A stretch of DNA of 64,000 nucleotides, from assembly GCA_028751875.1 (NCBI GenBank), contig CM054138.1, positions 36,286,773-36,350,772 on the forward strand, given 5' to 3'. A program made the position numbers and the translations under genes. Under the pieces are notes generated by a model. The model was not told the origin of the DNA and made no database searches. It saw only the letters and a list, made by a program, of their open reading frames with translations. Shown in pieces: positions 25,055 through 37,560 of the stretch; within the stretch, counting starts at the first letter, position 1, and every line of letters begins with the position of its first letter. Source of the DNA: Rapana venosa (lineage: Eukaryota > Mollusca > Gastropoda > Neogastropoda > Muricidae).

Positions 25055-25593
25055 GAACTCGAACTCGAATGATTTATTCACAAAAAGGCCATTGGCCCAT
25101 ACATGAAGGGGGTTGCCGAACTGCTTAGTATTTTGGTTTAAAAAATATAAAAAAATAAAAAAAAAAAAAATAAAAAATAAAAATAAAAAAAAAAAAACAC
25201 ACACACAGACAACATGTTACTGTATAACAAAGTCAGCTACAAAAAATCACTTAGGATAACATTATCTCTCTTATTCTGAAAGCTCTACACAAATATAAAG
25301 TGAGGCTGCGCACAACCTCAGGATGACTTGATGCCAGGAGTAAACAGAGTCTAAATAAATTAGGCTGTCTACTATATTTAACAGGGATGTAGTTCTGCCT
25401 AACATCCTCAAAAACTGGACAGCACAACACAAAATGTACTTCATCCTTGGTGCTTGCTTACATAATGGGCATAGCAGCCTGGGTCGTCAATATCATGTTC
25501 TCTGTATCTGAATTTATGAACATTTATATCTGATACACCAAGTCTAAACTTAGACATAATTCTTTTCAAATGTATATTCCTATCAAGTTTTAG

Positions 25594-25594
<1 letters not shown>
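25055..25594 (-). pseudogene. 5'-truncated LINE, same family as the 2A LINE
   Basis: Its 3' end (minus strand) terminates in GAACTC repeats next to a GA run, and its 3' UTR (GAATGATTTATTC..AAAGGCCATTGG) matches that of the next element at 25,657. Motifs of the C-terminal Cys/His segment (cf. 'CCCAT/ACAATGGxCA' and 'AAATGTACTTCATCC') are recognisable in both. Only ~540 bases remain. Confidence 0.7.
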
Positions 25595-25637
<43 letters not shown>

Positions 25638-25656
25638 GGAGAAGAGAGAGGAGAGA
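25595..25656. repeat. GA-rich microsatellite
   Basis: GA repeats with interruptions between two LINE 3' ends of the same family. Confidence 0.9.
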
Positions 25657-25745
25657 GATTCGGATTCGGATTCGGAATGTTTATTCATGTAAAGGCCATT
25701 GCCCTAATGAAGGGGTAGAGTACACAGGTAATTTAATGAAATCAC

Positions 25746-26003
25746 TCAACATACACACACATTAACAAACTTAACTAAGTCAGCATGATGTAATTTGAAT
25801 GCCTTATATAAGTAGATCGATACATTTCGGACAATATTTTCGTTCATAGATGACAAAAGTAAACACAGACGAAACTGGCAAGGGTATTTGTAAAATTTCA
25901 ATGGTATATACCGTGCTCTTAGCTTACTGAGAATAGGGCAACACAACATGAAATGTATTTCATCCTCATTTCCAGTTTTACACAATGGACAAGTCAAATC
26001 CAA
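25746..26003 (-). pseudogene. 2A-LINE ORF2 C-terminal Cys/His segment
   Basis: Open segment of 85 codons with CPLCKTGNEDEIHFMLCCPIL, the zinc-knuckle-like C-terminus seen in several LINE clades. It is separated from the upstream RT by stops and frameshifts. Confidence 0.75.
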
Positions 26004-26926
26004 TTCAGAATATGTTTTGTAGCGATTTTGGTGTGTACTAATTTCTGAAATGCCAAGTCTAAACTGGTCATAATAAATTTCAAATGTTTGTCTAGATCCA
26101 TTTTCAGATATGTTTTCCTGTCATGAACACCGCAAAAAGTTCTATAGATGCTAAACTCTCACTGTTGTTAACGTGGAAGTCCCATTCTTGCCATCTGCAT
26201 AAGATCAATCTTTCTTTAAACAGGTATAAAAACTCTTTAACATTTTGAACACCTCCATTTTCCATACATACCCAAAACCATTTTCATATAATCTACAACG
26301 AATATTTGATACCCAGTTTCTTTTGCCTCTTACATCCAACTCATATAGCATTTTATAAGCTTTCTTGGTAATCTAACATCTTCCATCACTACTAATTTTA
26401 ACAATAACGAATACAGCGTATAACAGAGTTGTATAAATAGGATATCTGTTTGTTTCACATAAACGAAGTCATTTGGGGTTCTCCTTTCAAACCCCAGAAA
26501 CTTTTTCAATGCAAACAAATGTACTTGTTCACACTGACGAGCTGCATTATCCAGGCCCCAAAGTTCTGCCCCATACAAAGCAATAGGTGCAACCTGTGAA
26601 TCAAACAGTTTTAAAAACAATTCTAAGCTGTGTTATTCAGGGATGAAGTTTTCTCATGATGCATATGACAGCATTCTTGGCTTTACTACTAAGGTCGTTA
26701 CATGCTAATGTGAAGCTAAGTCTTGTAGAGAATAATATACCTATAATATTTGTATGCATTTACACAGGTTTCAACACCATTGTATTTCCATGTTTCCTTG
26801 CTGAGAGATGGCCACCTTTTCTAATACAATTATTTTACTTTTATCTAAGTTTACCGTCAAATCCATAGAATGTGCTGCTTTTTGTAAACTATTTAGTTGC
26901 GTTTGTAAACCAATAACTGTTTCACC

Positions 26927-26950
26927 TAGTAAAACTATATCATTGCTAAA
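26927..26950 (-). other. Altered RT catalytic box (FSNDIVLL)
   Basis: The eight codons align with the family's FADDIVLL. The second residue is Ser and the first catalytic Asp is Asn, which should abolish polymerase activity. Confidence 0.7.
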
Positions 26951-27139
26951 AGCAAAATGAAGAGTTCAAGATAATCGTTATTAAATAAAGCCCATGTCTT
27001 CCATTTTTAATAACCTCATTAGCATCTCATTGATGAATATGGAAAATAGAATTGGACTACAAACGTCACCTTGTTTTACACCATAAGTACAACTAATTAA
27101 ATCTGTCAGTTTTGAACCACATCTAACTTTACTTTAACA

Positions 27140-27664
27140 CTATTGTACATACTTTGATACAGTTAAACATTTTACCGTTATTCCATTTTTTATGGAATCT
27201 GCCAAGATACCCCTATTTAAAGAATCAAAAGCCTTCTCAAAATCTATGAAGGCTACATATAATTTCCTGTTACAAGAGAACTGTTTTTGAACAAAAGACA
27301 ACAAAGTGAACATGTGATCAGTAGTGATAATTCCTTTTAAAACCAGCTTGATGTTCTCCAGTGATATTGTTTTCCTCAAACCCATTCTTGTAAACGATGG
27401 TTTATGATTGTACTATAAATCTTACTACTAATGTCACTTAAAGTAATGCCTCTATAATTATTAGGGTTATTATTATCACCTTTTTTGTACAAAGGAAGAA
27501 CAATGCTTCTGTCCATTTTTGTGGAAAAACACTTTTTGAAATAAAGCATTGAAAAACAATACAAAGAATTCAATAACATTGTCACCTGCATTTTTAAACA
27601 ATTCTCCAATAATCCCATCTGGACCAGCTGCTTTTCTGTTCTTTAGTTTTCTAAATGCTAACAT
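27140..27664 (-). pseudogene. 2A-LINE RT fingers/palm fragments
   Basis: Overlapping frames hold KAAGPDGIIGELFKNAG, VLPLYKKGDNNNPNNYRGIT (family PxxKKGDxxxPxNYRGIxL) and LYVAFIDFEKAFDSLNR, the conserved RT motifs in order. The frame changes show indels. Confidence 0.85.
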
Positions 27665-29419
27665 GACCTCTTCTTTGAAATAGGTCGGTTAAAATAGGTA
27701 TCAGAGTCATCAGACTGTACATGATCTTCTTCATGTGTTTCCTTTCAAGTAGATTTTTTGAAATGATGATACCATTCCTAACTGTAATACTATTACTAAC
27801 AAATTTTCTCTTAAATGAACATTTGCGCACATTTGTCCAGAACTGCTTTTGATCTCGAACTGATGACAAGAGCTTATCTAACAATGCATTATTATGTTGT
27901 TTTTCCTTGAGCTTTAACATGTGTTTTATACTCTCTTCTTGCAACGCAAAAATCATGGCGGCTACTAGCATCACTTGACTGTCCAGCTACTTTAAGAGTT
28001 ACGTAAGTTTTTCCTGGCCATTCTGCATTCACTATCATACCAGTCATCCATCTGTCGGTCTGTCTTGTCTCTAAATTGTTTTGTCATACAGCCAGCATTT
28101 TGTATCAGACAATGGTTGAAACGGTTAATGCTTCGTCAATATTATGGTCAATAAGGCTTACAGCTAGTTCTAACATTTTCTGAGTTTCCTCACTTTGCAT
28201 TATGAAATAAAGGTTTCCTTTTTATTTTCATCCCACACAAGCTTAGTTATTGTTAGGTTTTCATTACAGATATTCGGTCTCCCATCAGTTCTGTCACAAA
28301 GGTTTAAACAAAGTTCCACAGGCATATGATCTGAGTCAAATCTGTCTTAAACTGTAAGCTGGCATAGAGAGTGAAAACAACAAATACATCACTTGACATT
28401 ATGAAATAATCATTAACACTACTGCAGAATCTGAGATGTATGTATAGCAACCTAAAGGGTCACCCTCACATACACCATTAAGAATACATAAATCAAAAGT
28501 TACACTAATTCAACAGGCGTTTTCCATAAGTATTTTGTTTACTTTATCATGAGACTTTCTGTTCATATTTACTGGTTGGCTTGTATGTATTAAATCAATA
28601 ATATTTTCATTTGACACATTTGTTGGGTTAACATCAGCTGTTCTACTATTGAAGTCACCTGACAAAACAATGAATACATCATCATATTTTCAGCAAATCA
28701 GTCAGTCAAACATTCTTCCAGTTACTAATACCCCAATCAACATCAAATAGGAATAAAAAGGAGTCCCTCTGGTGGCACATATACACAAATATACAAAATA
28801 TCTTTCTCAGTGTTCAACATGTCCTTATCTATTAGGAACACCAAAATGTTGGAGTAGTCAACATCAATGCACTGAACGTATGAAGCATACACTTTCTTTA
28901 TGAGACACACAATACCACCTGAGGGACGACCATGTTTAGTAAACCTAACAGCAGATTTATAGTAACTTGCATAATCATTGAATAAGTCGGATGTAATGTT
29001 TCCAAAAAAGTTTCAACAAAACAAATGAAGTCAAAAGAGCGAACGTAAGAAAGGAATCTTTATTACGTAACTTAAGGTATAAACCATTAATATTCCATTG
29101 CAAAAATTTGGAACACTTTTTTACAGAGGGAAGGGAAGGGAAAGGATGTGTTTGAGAATGCGTGTCATCACAGCGTCATTACACACATTCGGCACACTTG
29201 CACTGGCAGGGCTGTCACTGCCACTGTCATTAGATTCGCAAACACTAGCACATGAAACTTGAATTCTAGCACGTGCAGCTTTACATGCCACCTTGCCATA
29301 TGTGCTCACAGATTTTACCACCGGTGTCGTGTCTCTGGGTGTTCCCTTTAACACCAGAGGGGAGAAAAAATTGTTAACAGAGGGAAGAAGTTCCCCACAT
29401 GAAGGGCGGCCATTTCCCT

Positions 29420-30378
29420 ATTCTCTCTCTCTCAAATTTCCTCCCTATCCACAGAAAACTTTTTCCCTTCAATGACCAGGTGATCAAACACCATGGCCAC
29501 CTTTTTCTGTTCACTTTTTGCTTTTTTAAGTGAGGGGTCAGTAAACGTCTGATTTCCGCACCCTCCACGAGAAGTCCTCCCAATGAAGACCTTAGTGCCT
29601 TCAGTTTTCCCCTTGCCTTCAGACATTGAGCTTGTCCTTGAAGAAGGTGCAGCACCCAATGACCGGAGAGTTGGGCTTACGGTTCAGACGGTGCAGTCTG
29701 TCAAAGGGGACGTCATGCGTCAGCTCCAGCTTGTCCGTGAAGAGATCCCTGACAGCAGCCTCCAGCTCCTCTGACGTCTCCTTCTCTGGTCTGTGGAGTC
29801 CGTGGATGATGACGTTGTTGCGCTTGGATCTGTTTTCCAAGTCGTCCGTCTTCCTTTCCGTTTCCTCCACTCTCTTCTCCAGTTCAGCGTTCTTCTGCCA
29901 GAGCTCAGCGTTCTCCTCACGAAGAGTGGCACATTCTTCTCTGAGGTCCGTGATCTCGTCCTTCAGCGTGGTGTAACACTCCTCAGACCCCTGACGTCTT
30001 CTTCATCTCCATGTAGATTGTGGTCATCGTGTCCAGCCTGGAGATGATGTCAGTCAGTGAGGGCTCACTGGCTGTATTGGCTGATTCCTCCTTTTCTCGG
30101 GCCTTTGGTGACTCCGAAGATCGAGAACCAAGCTTTGATTGTCGTGCACCAGGGCGCACAGGTCCAGGGTTCGATTCAATATCACCACACCTTGCCAACA
30201 GCAAACTGCCCCAGAACAAAAACGAGAGGAGGCAACCAAAGGGGACACCGTCTACCTTCGTCCTCAGTTGCAGGCCCAGTTTTCCCATTTTTACTCTTGT
30301 ACGTTTGTACATGAAAGAAATGAAAATAAATACAAAGCAGCCACATTTCTGCCTAAAGTCCAGATTACCAGATGGCAT
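29420..30378 (-). pseudogene. 2A-LINE ORF1 (leader, 2A, coiled coil, RRM-like), frameshifted
   Basis: The ATG at 30,378 follows an in-frame stop; an upstream GTG is not needed. A basic and hydrophobic leader (GCLLSFLFWGSLLLARC) runs directly into GDIESNPGP, ending ~73 residues in. A Ser/Lys-rich linker follows, then a frame change near 29,986-29,995 in a G run. Next is a heptad-like coiled coil (CATLREENAELWQKNAELEK) and an RRM-like block NNVIIHGLHRPE...VPFDRLHRLNR, as in L1-type ORF1 proteins that bind RNA. A second frame change near 29,630 precedes a basic tail. Two indels disable it. Confidence 0.8.
30160..30186 (-). other. 2A-like ribosome-skipping motif
   Basis: Encodes GDIESNPGP, matching the 2A consensus D-x-E-x-NPG-P, preceded by the usual leucine-rich segment. 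In this motif class the ribosome fails to form the Gly-Pro bond, so a leader of ~72 residues would be released from ORF1. 2A motifs are known in several APE-type LINE clades. Confidence 0.85.
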
Positions 30379-30496
30379 GGTCACTTATGTTCGAGAGGAG
30401 AGAGAGAGAGAGAGAGAGAAGACAAAGAAAAAATGTGAGTTAGTTTTGGTTGTTCAAAACCACTTCTCATGATGACATTAGCCATCAAGCCGATCT

Positions 30497-30560
30497 GTGT
30501 GTGTGTGTGTGTGTGTGGTGTGTGTGTGTGTGTGTGGTGTGTGTGTGTGTGTGTGTGTGA
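30497..30560. repeat. (GT)n microsatellite
   Basis: GT array interrupted by two GGTG steps. Confidence 0.95.
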
Positions 30561-31226
30561 ACGCGCACACAACCGGTGTCCTTAAGTTTTGATGGAGGCA
30601 CGGTTGTATGTCGTTAAACGGTTTCTTGTCGCTAACTGGATTAAGGTCTTCAACTGCGTGAACCCGGTCCATACATCATTGGGAATTACTTTTAAACTAC
30701 TTAGGGCATCGTTTTATATCAACACTCATGTCAACGCGACCCTAAAGTATGGCAATAAAAAGATGTTACATAAATAAAAACTCAGTCGAGACTGCAAACG
30801 TAAAACCAGTACACCCAAATTTTCACAAGGAAAATTCGATATTTTACCCGATTCTCACTCTGATAAGGACAAAAGGAATTGTCTGATTTGGAATTGTTTG
30901 TCTTGCGATTGCAGCCCACCTTGTGAAGGAAAGGAGTGATCAGAAGTAAGTTTCCACAGGAAAGTTTCCTGAAACGAAATCGTATCTCGTTGAGCCTGCC
31001 CACCTTACGACAGCCACGTTACAACACAACACACAGGAGGAAAGGTAAAACGAGAATTTTTCAGGTGTTCTTGACAAGATGCGCAAATACCTTGATTTTT
31101 TAAAAAAATAGAAAATAATAAAATCTAAAAGCAAACAAAATGTTGATCGACGTGTGCTGATTTTGGTCCTTCTGGTCCTGATACAACATGTACACCAGTC
31201 TAGTTATTGATGAGTGATTAGCAATG

Positions 31227-31271
<45 letters not shown>

Positions 31272-31400
31272 CTCTCTCTCTCTCTCTGTGTATGTGTGTG
31301 CGCGCGCGCACGCACGTGTGTGTGTGTATGGTTATGTGTGTGTGCGCGCGCGCAGGTGTGTGTATGTGTATGTACACACACGCGCGTGCACACATATGTA
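31227..31400. repeat. CA / CT / CG-GT compound microsatellite
   Basis: CA to 31,267, CT to 31,287, then GTGCGC alternating sequence. Confidence 0.95.
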
Positions 31401-31537
31401 TCCTTGTATGAGCCTGAGTGTTCATGACTGCATAAGTGTGTTCACATGTGTCAAAAAGTACATAGTTCCCAGATCGATCGACAAACAGGTATGCAGGAAC
31501 AGACACCATCTGCCCGAAACACCACATTCATCCAATA

Positions 31538-32400
31538 ATGACAACCAATAATGCCCATAGGCCTACATGCATACATGTAATCTTCCAAGAGGAGAACCCC
31601 CACCCCCTGCCCCGCCTACGCACGATGCCGGCAGACCTAGCTCTGACAACAGTAATGCGACAGTACCGTCCCCTACAGCGGGTTTGCACAGTCAGATTAG
31701 CAGACTGTACTAAAATCACCAGTGCAGTGCCAGTTGAATGTGCTGAGGTAAGCAGTTCGTTTTGGCAAAGCTACCACATGCCCCCTTACCTCCCGCACAC
31801 AAACCCAACCCACCCACGGGCAGAAAATGCCAGACAACACACACACACACACACGAAACAAAAAGAAAAACCTGCAATTGCTCAGTGGCTTCGACCATTT
31901 TCATTATTCATCATCACAGTACTGTCCAGGCTCTTTGAACTCTCGAGAGGTAGGAGGAGGGGAGGAGGGAGCGGGAGGGACGGGGGTGATAGTAGCAGGG
32001 AGTTTCAGGAATAGTAGGAAGGATGGTGAGGGGAGAGTCGGGATGGGGGAAAGGGAAGGGTGATTGGAAGGTGAAGTGGAAGCACAGGCGGGGAGGGAGA
32101 GTGGTGAGGGAGGGGGTCGTTCATAAGTTATTGATTTTCTTCAGTGCCACCAGCCCATGATAGACTGTCCGGATTAACTGTTGTTGTGGCTTGGCTACTT
32201 TACCTCAGCTAATATGCTTTCGCTTATATGAACCTTTTCTTTTTAGTACCATTGTTGCTGTGGCCATTATCATCATCGACGTCATCATCAGCAGCACCAG
32301 CAGCAGTAGCAGTATTACCTATTATTATCATTAATTTATATTCTGATATGTATTAAAATTCTTTTCCTTTTTTTTTTTACACTGTCAGTTAAAAGTCAAC
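31538..32400. other. Unassigned stretch with one exon-like open frame
   Basis: 31,625-31,746 (plus) is open from an ATG and ends at GAG|GTAAGC, a possible donor, but the peptide (MPADLALTTV...) matches no family I know. The rest is GA/GGA-rich (31,950-32,115) or AT-rich. Confidence 0.3.
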
Positions 32401-32403
32401 AGC

Positions 32404-32445
32404 TAATAATAATAATATATGGAATTTATATAGCGCTGAATCTTA
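32404..32445 (-). mobile_element. SINE/LINE 3'-end fragment (TATAGCGCT tail)
   Basis: TAATAATAATA array, then ATGGAATTTATATAGCGCTG. On the minus strand this is the AGCGCTATATAAATTCC-(TTA)n 3' end common in invertebrate SINEs. Compare 44,145-44,222. Confidence 0.6.
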
Positions 32446-32509
32446 CACACATTTCATATTATATAGGCCTATAATACCAACACATTTGTTACATGTACAC
32501 ATATTATGT

Positions 32510-32512
<3 letters not shown>

Positions 32513-32546
<34 letters not shown>

Positions 32547-32555
32547 GGGTGGATA

Positions 32556-32608
<53 letters not shown>
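32513..32608. repeat. GT and CT microsatellites
   Basis: GT run 32,513-32,544 and CT run ~32,561-32,608. GT/TG arrays follow at 32,740-32,820 and CA at 32,876-32,910. Confidence 0.95.
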
Positions 32609-32611
<3 letters not shown>

Positions 32612-33384
32612 AAAACAGGATATGGTTGAATGTTAATGCTAAAACTGCCTTTTTTCTTGCTTAACTCCCCACCCCCTATCTTTCTTTTTTTGGGGGGTCC
32701 CTTCCTGCATAAAGTGCACCCCTTCTCCAAATGGGTTAGGTGTGTGTGTATGTGTGCGTGTTGTGTGTTGTGTGTGTGTGTGTGTTGTGTGTGTGTGTGT
32801 GTGTGTTGAGTGTGTGTTTGCAGGCGTATGCATGTGTGTCTATTCAAGGTTCTTAGTTTTATTTGCACTATTTAAACACACACACACACACACACACATA
32901 CACACACAAGCCATAGGTCATTCACGGTTGAAATTATCTCTAATTTCTTCTCACACAAACACACACACACATACCTCCCTCCCTATTTTTTGACTGAAAA
33001 CAAAACAGCAGAATCTTTAACTCAACAGCAAAACAAAACAAAAAAGATTTGATTTGACTTGGGGAAAGCAAAACTATGTTGGATCATCTTCTTTACAGCC
33101 TTACTAGCCACTGAGGCCACACCTGGGCCAATTTATACACGTCAGAATGTGTACAGGCCAGTCTTGATTAAAAAAAAATAAAAAAAACACCTGACCTCTC
33201 ATTCTGGAATGTGGGTGTTGAAGAAATTAGATAACTTCAACCATGGATGACCCATGACTTGTGCGTGTGTGTCTTCTTCTTGTTTTTGTTTTTGTTTTTT
33301 GTTGTTGGTTGTCTTATATTTTGGATAGTGTAAATTAAACTAAGGACCTTGAAAACTTACAGAATGAGAGGTCTGTCTTTGTCA

Positions 33385-33442
33385 TGAATGCTTATTCCAT
33401 TATCCTTGATATAAACGAATAAATAAAAAAATAAATAAATGT
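33385..33442 (+). mobile_element. SINE-A 3'-tail fragment
   Basis: GAATGCTTATTCCATTATCC followed by TTGATATAAACGAATAAATAAA. Confidence 0.6.
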
Positions 33443-33950
33443 TAAATTCAAAAACAACCATAATAAAACTGCTCCTCCCTCCTCCCACCGTAGCAATACT
33501 AACAATAATAATGATAAAGAAAACTGATAATGATGATGATAACAAAAACAATAATAAATGATAATAACAATAATAATGATATCAATGATATTGTGCGACT
33601 TTGTCTCTCGACTGTTCAACATTTCCTAAATGATGCGTTAAGTAAAGCACCCAACGCCTGAAGCACTGTATATTTCTAATTCTCCTTGCTTTTTATTCAA
33701 TCTCTTGACACGGTTATTTTGCCATACTAGCTCCTCCTCCCCCCCCCCCCCCCCCCCCCCCCCCCCACAAAGCGATTTGGCACCCTGCCCAACCAGGCAG
33801 CAAGGAAACCCCAGCGGAGACTGGCACTTTAGCTTACTTTCTCCTCCTCCTCCATCTCTCCATGTGGAAAACCCTGTTCACCTTCACTGCAGAACTCTGT
33901 GTGTGTGTGTGTGTGTGGTCTGTCGCGCGCGGCCGTGTGCTTGTGTTTTT

Positions 33951-33987
<37 letters not shown>

Positions 33988-34108
33988 CCGGTGTGTGAGT
34001 GGTATGTGCGCACGTGCATGAGCTATTTTGGGGCAGAGTTTTTAGAGGGTTTTGTTTTTGGTTTTGGTTTTACAGTGCTGTGACCATTAACAGTTACTGA
34101 ATGTAAAA

Positions 34109-34146
<38 letters not shown>

Positions 34147-35088
34147 AAATCAAGCACATGTTGTGTGCTTTAAACAATGTGTGTGAGTGTGGGTGTGTAA
34201 GCATGCGTGCGTGCGTCCGTGGGTGCATGTGTGTGAGTGTAACAGTAACACGTTTAATCATAACAGGCCTACAGCCATGTTGGCGAATTTTCTGTTAATG
34301 ACTCACATGATACAGAACACACCACGCTCCAGTTAGCACATGATACAACACAACACAGGGCTAGATACAGATACAGATACTGATAGAGCTATGATGCATG
34401 CCGCTCTTGATGACCCAGCAGTATGTACAGTCGTTCTAACAATCCTCATCAATTACCTCCCCTCCTACACTCTCTCCTTCCAGTTTTCCTCTTGTGTCCC
34501 TCACTTCGTCACCTCTGGTTATGATTCCCTTCCATCACTGTTCACTTGATTTGTCTTGTTTCTTTTTGCTGCAGTGCCCTGGGTTATGGAGGTGGTGAAC
34601 TTAAAATGAGATGTTAAGGGTCTGGTATGAGGGCTGATGTGGAATAGTAAGTGGGAATAGTCTGCTTGAAAACTCTCTTAGGAAACTTGAGACTTGATGT
34701 GATGTAGGTGTTTTTGATGACGATGACGCTGTTTTTGTTGGAGTAGCTTGTGCATATTCATACTATTTTTCTTATTTCTTTCTTCTTCAAGCCCATCTTC
34801 ATACTTCATGCTCACATCAGATTGTGTACCAAAACTCATTAGAGCTGCATATGAGTAAAACTCACTGTGAAAAAATGTTCATTGATTTGTCAGAAGGCAT
34901 GCACGGGCAGCGCATTTACACTTGTAAGGTGAGAGTTCGGGCAGGTGAATGATATGAGCTGACTGGTACATCTTCTGTTAGAATTAAACTGTAACTAGAC
35001 AGAATGGGCGACCATGTTTGACCTCAGCTGTTAATGCATGCCCTTTACATCCTCAAAGAATTTGTCCATATGTCCGTCACTTCTTCTT
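33443..35088. other. Unassigned stretch with simple repeats
   Basis: AAT-rich sequence near 33,490-33,580, 28 C at 33,739-33,766, GT at 33,899-33,918, GA at 33,953-33,987 and CT at 34,110-34,141. 34,240-35,088 is single-copy-looking, without a recognised gene. Confidence 0.5.
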
Positions 35089-36079
35089 CAGCAGGTTGAG
35101 TTACTACTGTTTACCTGTTGTTGTCAACATCAGCAGGTTGAGTTACTGCTGTTTTGATGTCAACATCAGCAGGTTCAGCTACTGCTGTTACGTGTTGTTG
35201 TCAACATCAGCAGGTTCAGTTACTGCTGTTTACCTGTTGTCAACATCAGCAGGTTGAGTTACTACTGTTTACCTGTTGTTGTCAACATTAGCAGGTTGAG
35301 TTACTACTGTTTACAAGTTGTTGTCAACATCAGCAGGTTCAGTTACTGCTGTTTACCTGTTGTCAACATCAACAGGTTCAGCTACTGCTGTTACCTGTTG
35401 TTGTCAACATCAGCAGGTTCAGTTACTGCTGTTTACCTGTTGTCAACATCAGCAGGTTGAGTTACTGCTGTTTTGATGTCAACATCAGCAGGTTCAGTTA
35501 CTGCTGTTTACCTGTTGTCAACATCAACAAGTTCAGTTACTGCTGTTTACCTGTTGTCAACATCAGCAGGTTCAGTTACTGCTGTTTACCTGTTGTTGTC
35601 AACATCAGCAAGTTCAGTTACTGCTGTTTACCTGTTGTCAACATCAGCAGGTTCAGTTACTGCTGTTTACCTGTTGTTGTCAACATCAGCAAGTTCAGTT
35701 ACTGCTGTTTACCTGTTGTCAACATCACCAAGTTCAGTTACTGCTGTTTACCTGTTGTCAACATCAGCAGGTTCAGTTACTGCTGTTTTGATGTCAACAT
35801 CAGCAGGTTCAGTTACTGCTGTTTACCTGTTGTCAACATCAACAGGTTCAGCTACTGCTGTTACCTGTTGTTGTCAACATCAGCAGGTTCAGTTACTGCT
35901 GTTTACCTGTTGTTGTCAACATCAACAGGTTCAGTTACTGCTGTTTACTGTTGTCAACATCAACAGGTTCAGTTACTGCTGTTTACCTGTTGTCAACATC
36001 AGCAAGTTCAGTTACTGCTGTTTACCTGTTGTTGTCAACATCAGCAGGCTCAGTTACTGCTGTTTACCTGTTGTCAACA
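35089..36079. repeat. ~1-kb minisatellite, 36-42-bp units
   Basis: About 25 tandem units of 36, 39 or 42 bp built from CAACATCAGCAGGTTCAG, TTACTGCTGTT and TACCTGTTGT. Most length variants differ by multiples of three, so two plus frames stay open for ~210 codons (SYCCLPVVNISRF-like and GSVTAVYLLSTSA-like repeats). CAGCAG and CTGCTG within each unit can pair around a 9-base loop. Lack of start context, splice sites or family similarity argues against coding. Confidence 0.95.
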
Positions 36080-36915
36080 CTTTTTGTTGTAGCTGTAAGT
36101 TATACATAGCACAAGCCCACTTTGCATAGCTGGAAGGCCAATCAATCTAGCAAATCATGCATGACTGACTTAAAAGCAAAGACTTTGAAGGGGGATGGAT
36201 CAATGACTTTGAGGCTGGATGGGCATGGCTGGATGCAAAATTCCTTTTCAAGAATAAACTTCAAGTTCATTTCAGACTGAAGTTGATCTAGATGTGTGTA
36301 GGGCCTTTTAGTCTTGAAGTCATGAGTTTGAGTCTTGATTTGATCATGATATCCCCAGTAGCTTAAGAGTGCAGATCCATAGTCTACACTCTTTATAATC
36401 TCCCAGATCTACTTTGGTACAGACATGCCACTACTTTTATTCCCTTCATGTACAGAAGAACAAACCTGCATGAAACATTCTCTAATTGATGCCAAGTGAA
36501 GTGGGTAACAGAGACATGAATACCCAGCATGCACCCAGGACTTCACCAGCGCAGTGGGTTACAAATACAACATGTCAAGCAAAGCATGTCTTGGCAGATG
36601 TGAAATGATGGAATTATCCACAAATGCAGGCACCTTAAAACTAAAAGTGCAAACTTTAAACCATAAAAAAGCATCTATGTCTCTCCTTACAATAGGAATA
36701 CACACACAAACACTCTCACACACACATGCGCATGAGCACACACACACTGTCTCTCACTGGACACCAGAACATGACAGTAAAGAAAGATGCAGGAATGCAG
36801 GGCATGAAACAATGTATTTAAAACTAAAGGGAGCTCAAGGCCACAATGATCACCCCTTGTACTGTACAGAGGCTGGCCCACAACAGACATGTTTTCATGA
36901 GTGGTGGCATTTGTC

Positions 36916-36962
<47 letters not shown>

Positions 36963-37560
36963 TAAGTGTGTGTGTGTGCATGTATGTGTGGGTGTGTGCA
37001 CGCGCATGTATACACTTACTAGACTTAGGTGTATGCACCCATGTGTGATTTTGAATAGACAAAATATACATTACATTATACATGTATGTGTTACTGTTAT
37101 GCATCCTTCAATGCATGGATGTGTGTGTCCACATACATATAAAAAGCATGTGCATGCATGTGTCTATCAAGTATCATTTATCATTATATGTGTATGTTCG
37201 CAAACTACAACTACTTTAACCTTGAGATCACACACACACCACACACACACACATACACACACATTTTGTGGACCAGAAGGAATCAAACAAGGCTATGGAC
37301 AATTAGCTTTCCTTGGACATGTGACCAGGAAGGGAAAAAAACACTAACAAGTTGACCATGTGAAAATGTATTGCCTCCGTCACTTGACCCGCCGGGTGAG
37401 ATGTGACAGCCATAGGTTCCTGGGTTCGTGCCAGCATGAGTTTTTGTCCAACATTAATTATGTGTCAGTGACCTCATGTCAAGAGATAGATCTACTGCTT
37501 TACTGAATTCTGAAGTCGTTAAAGGTGACAGTGATAATGGTTTTGTTATTCACAGTTTAA
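36080..37560. other. Unassigned stretch with GT/CA arrays
   Basis: GT microsatellite at 36,917-36,961 and CA at 37,229-37,262. No exon seen. Confidence 0.5.

Larger units (their letters stand above)
25657..30378 (-). mobile_element. Near full-length LINE with 2A-like motif, inactive
   Basis: Two-ORF APE-type non-LTR retrotransposon, ~4.7 kb, with a 3' tail of GAATCC-like units at 25,657-25,675. ORF1 (from 30,378): N-terminal hydrophobic leader, 2A-like GDIESNPGP, coiled coil, RRM-like segment. ORF2: endonuclease motifs GDFNSRTAD (near 28,640-28,670) and SDHMPVEL (near 28,320-28,340), RT motifs FIDFEKAFDS (27,385-27,140) and a C-terminal segment with ALYGAELWG (26,620-26,330) and CPLCKTGNEDEIHFMLCCP (26,003-25,746). 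Frames are broken several times. The RT catalytic box reads FSNDIVLL instead of FADD, so the element is dead. Clade (CR1/L2-like versus other 2A-bearing clades) is not resolved. Confidence 0.88.

Noticed and set aside
31625..31746. A first coding exon (MPADLALTTV...)
   Set aside because: Open only ~40 codons, no recognised similarity, and a single possible donor is weak evidence.
35089..36079. CRISPR-like array
   Set aside because: Adjacent near-identical units without unique spacers, in a eukaryotic genome.
35457..36129. Two long plus-strand open frames (211 and 218 codons)
   Set aside because: They are two frames of the same minisatellite; repeated units, no family similarity.
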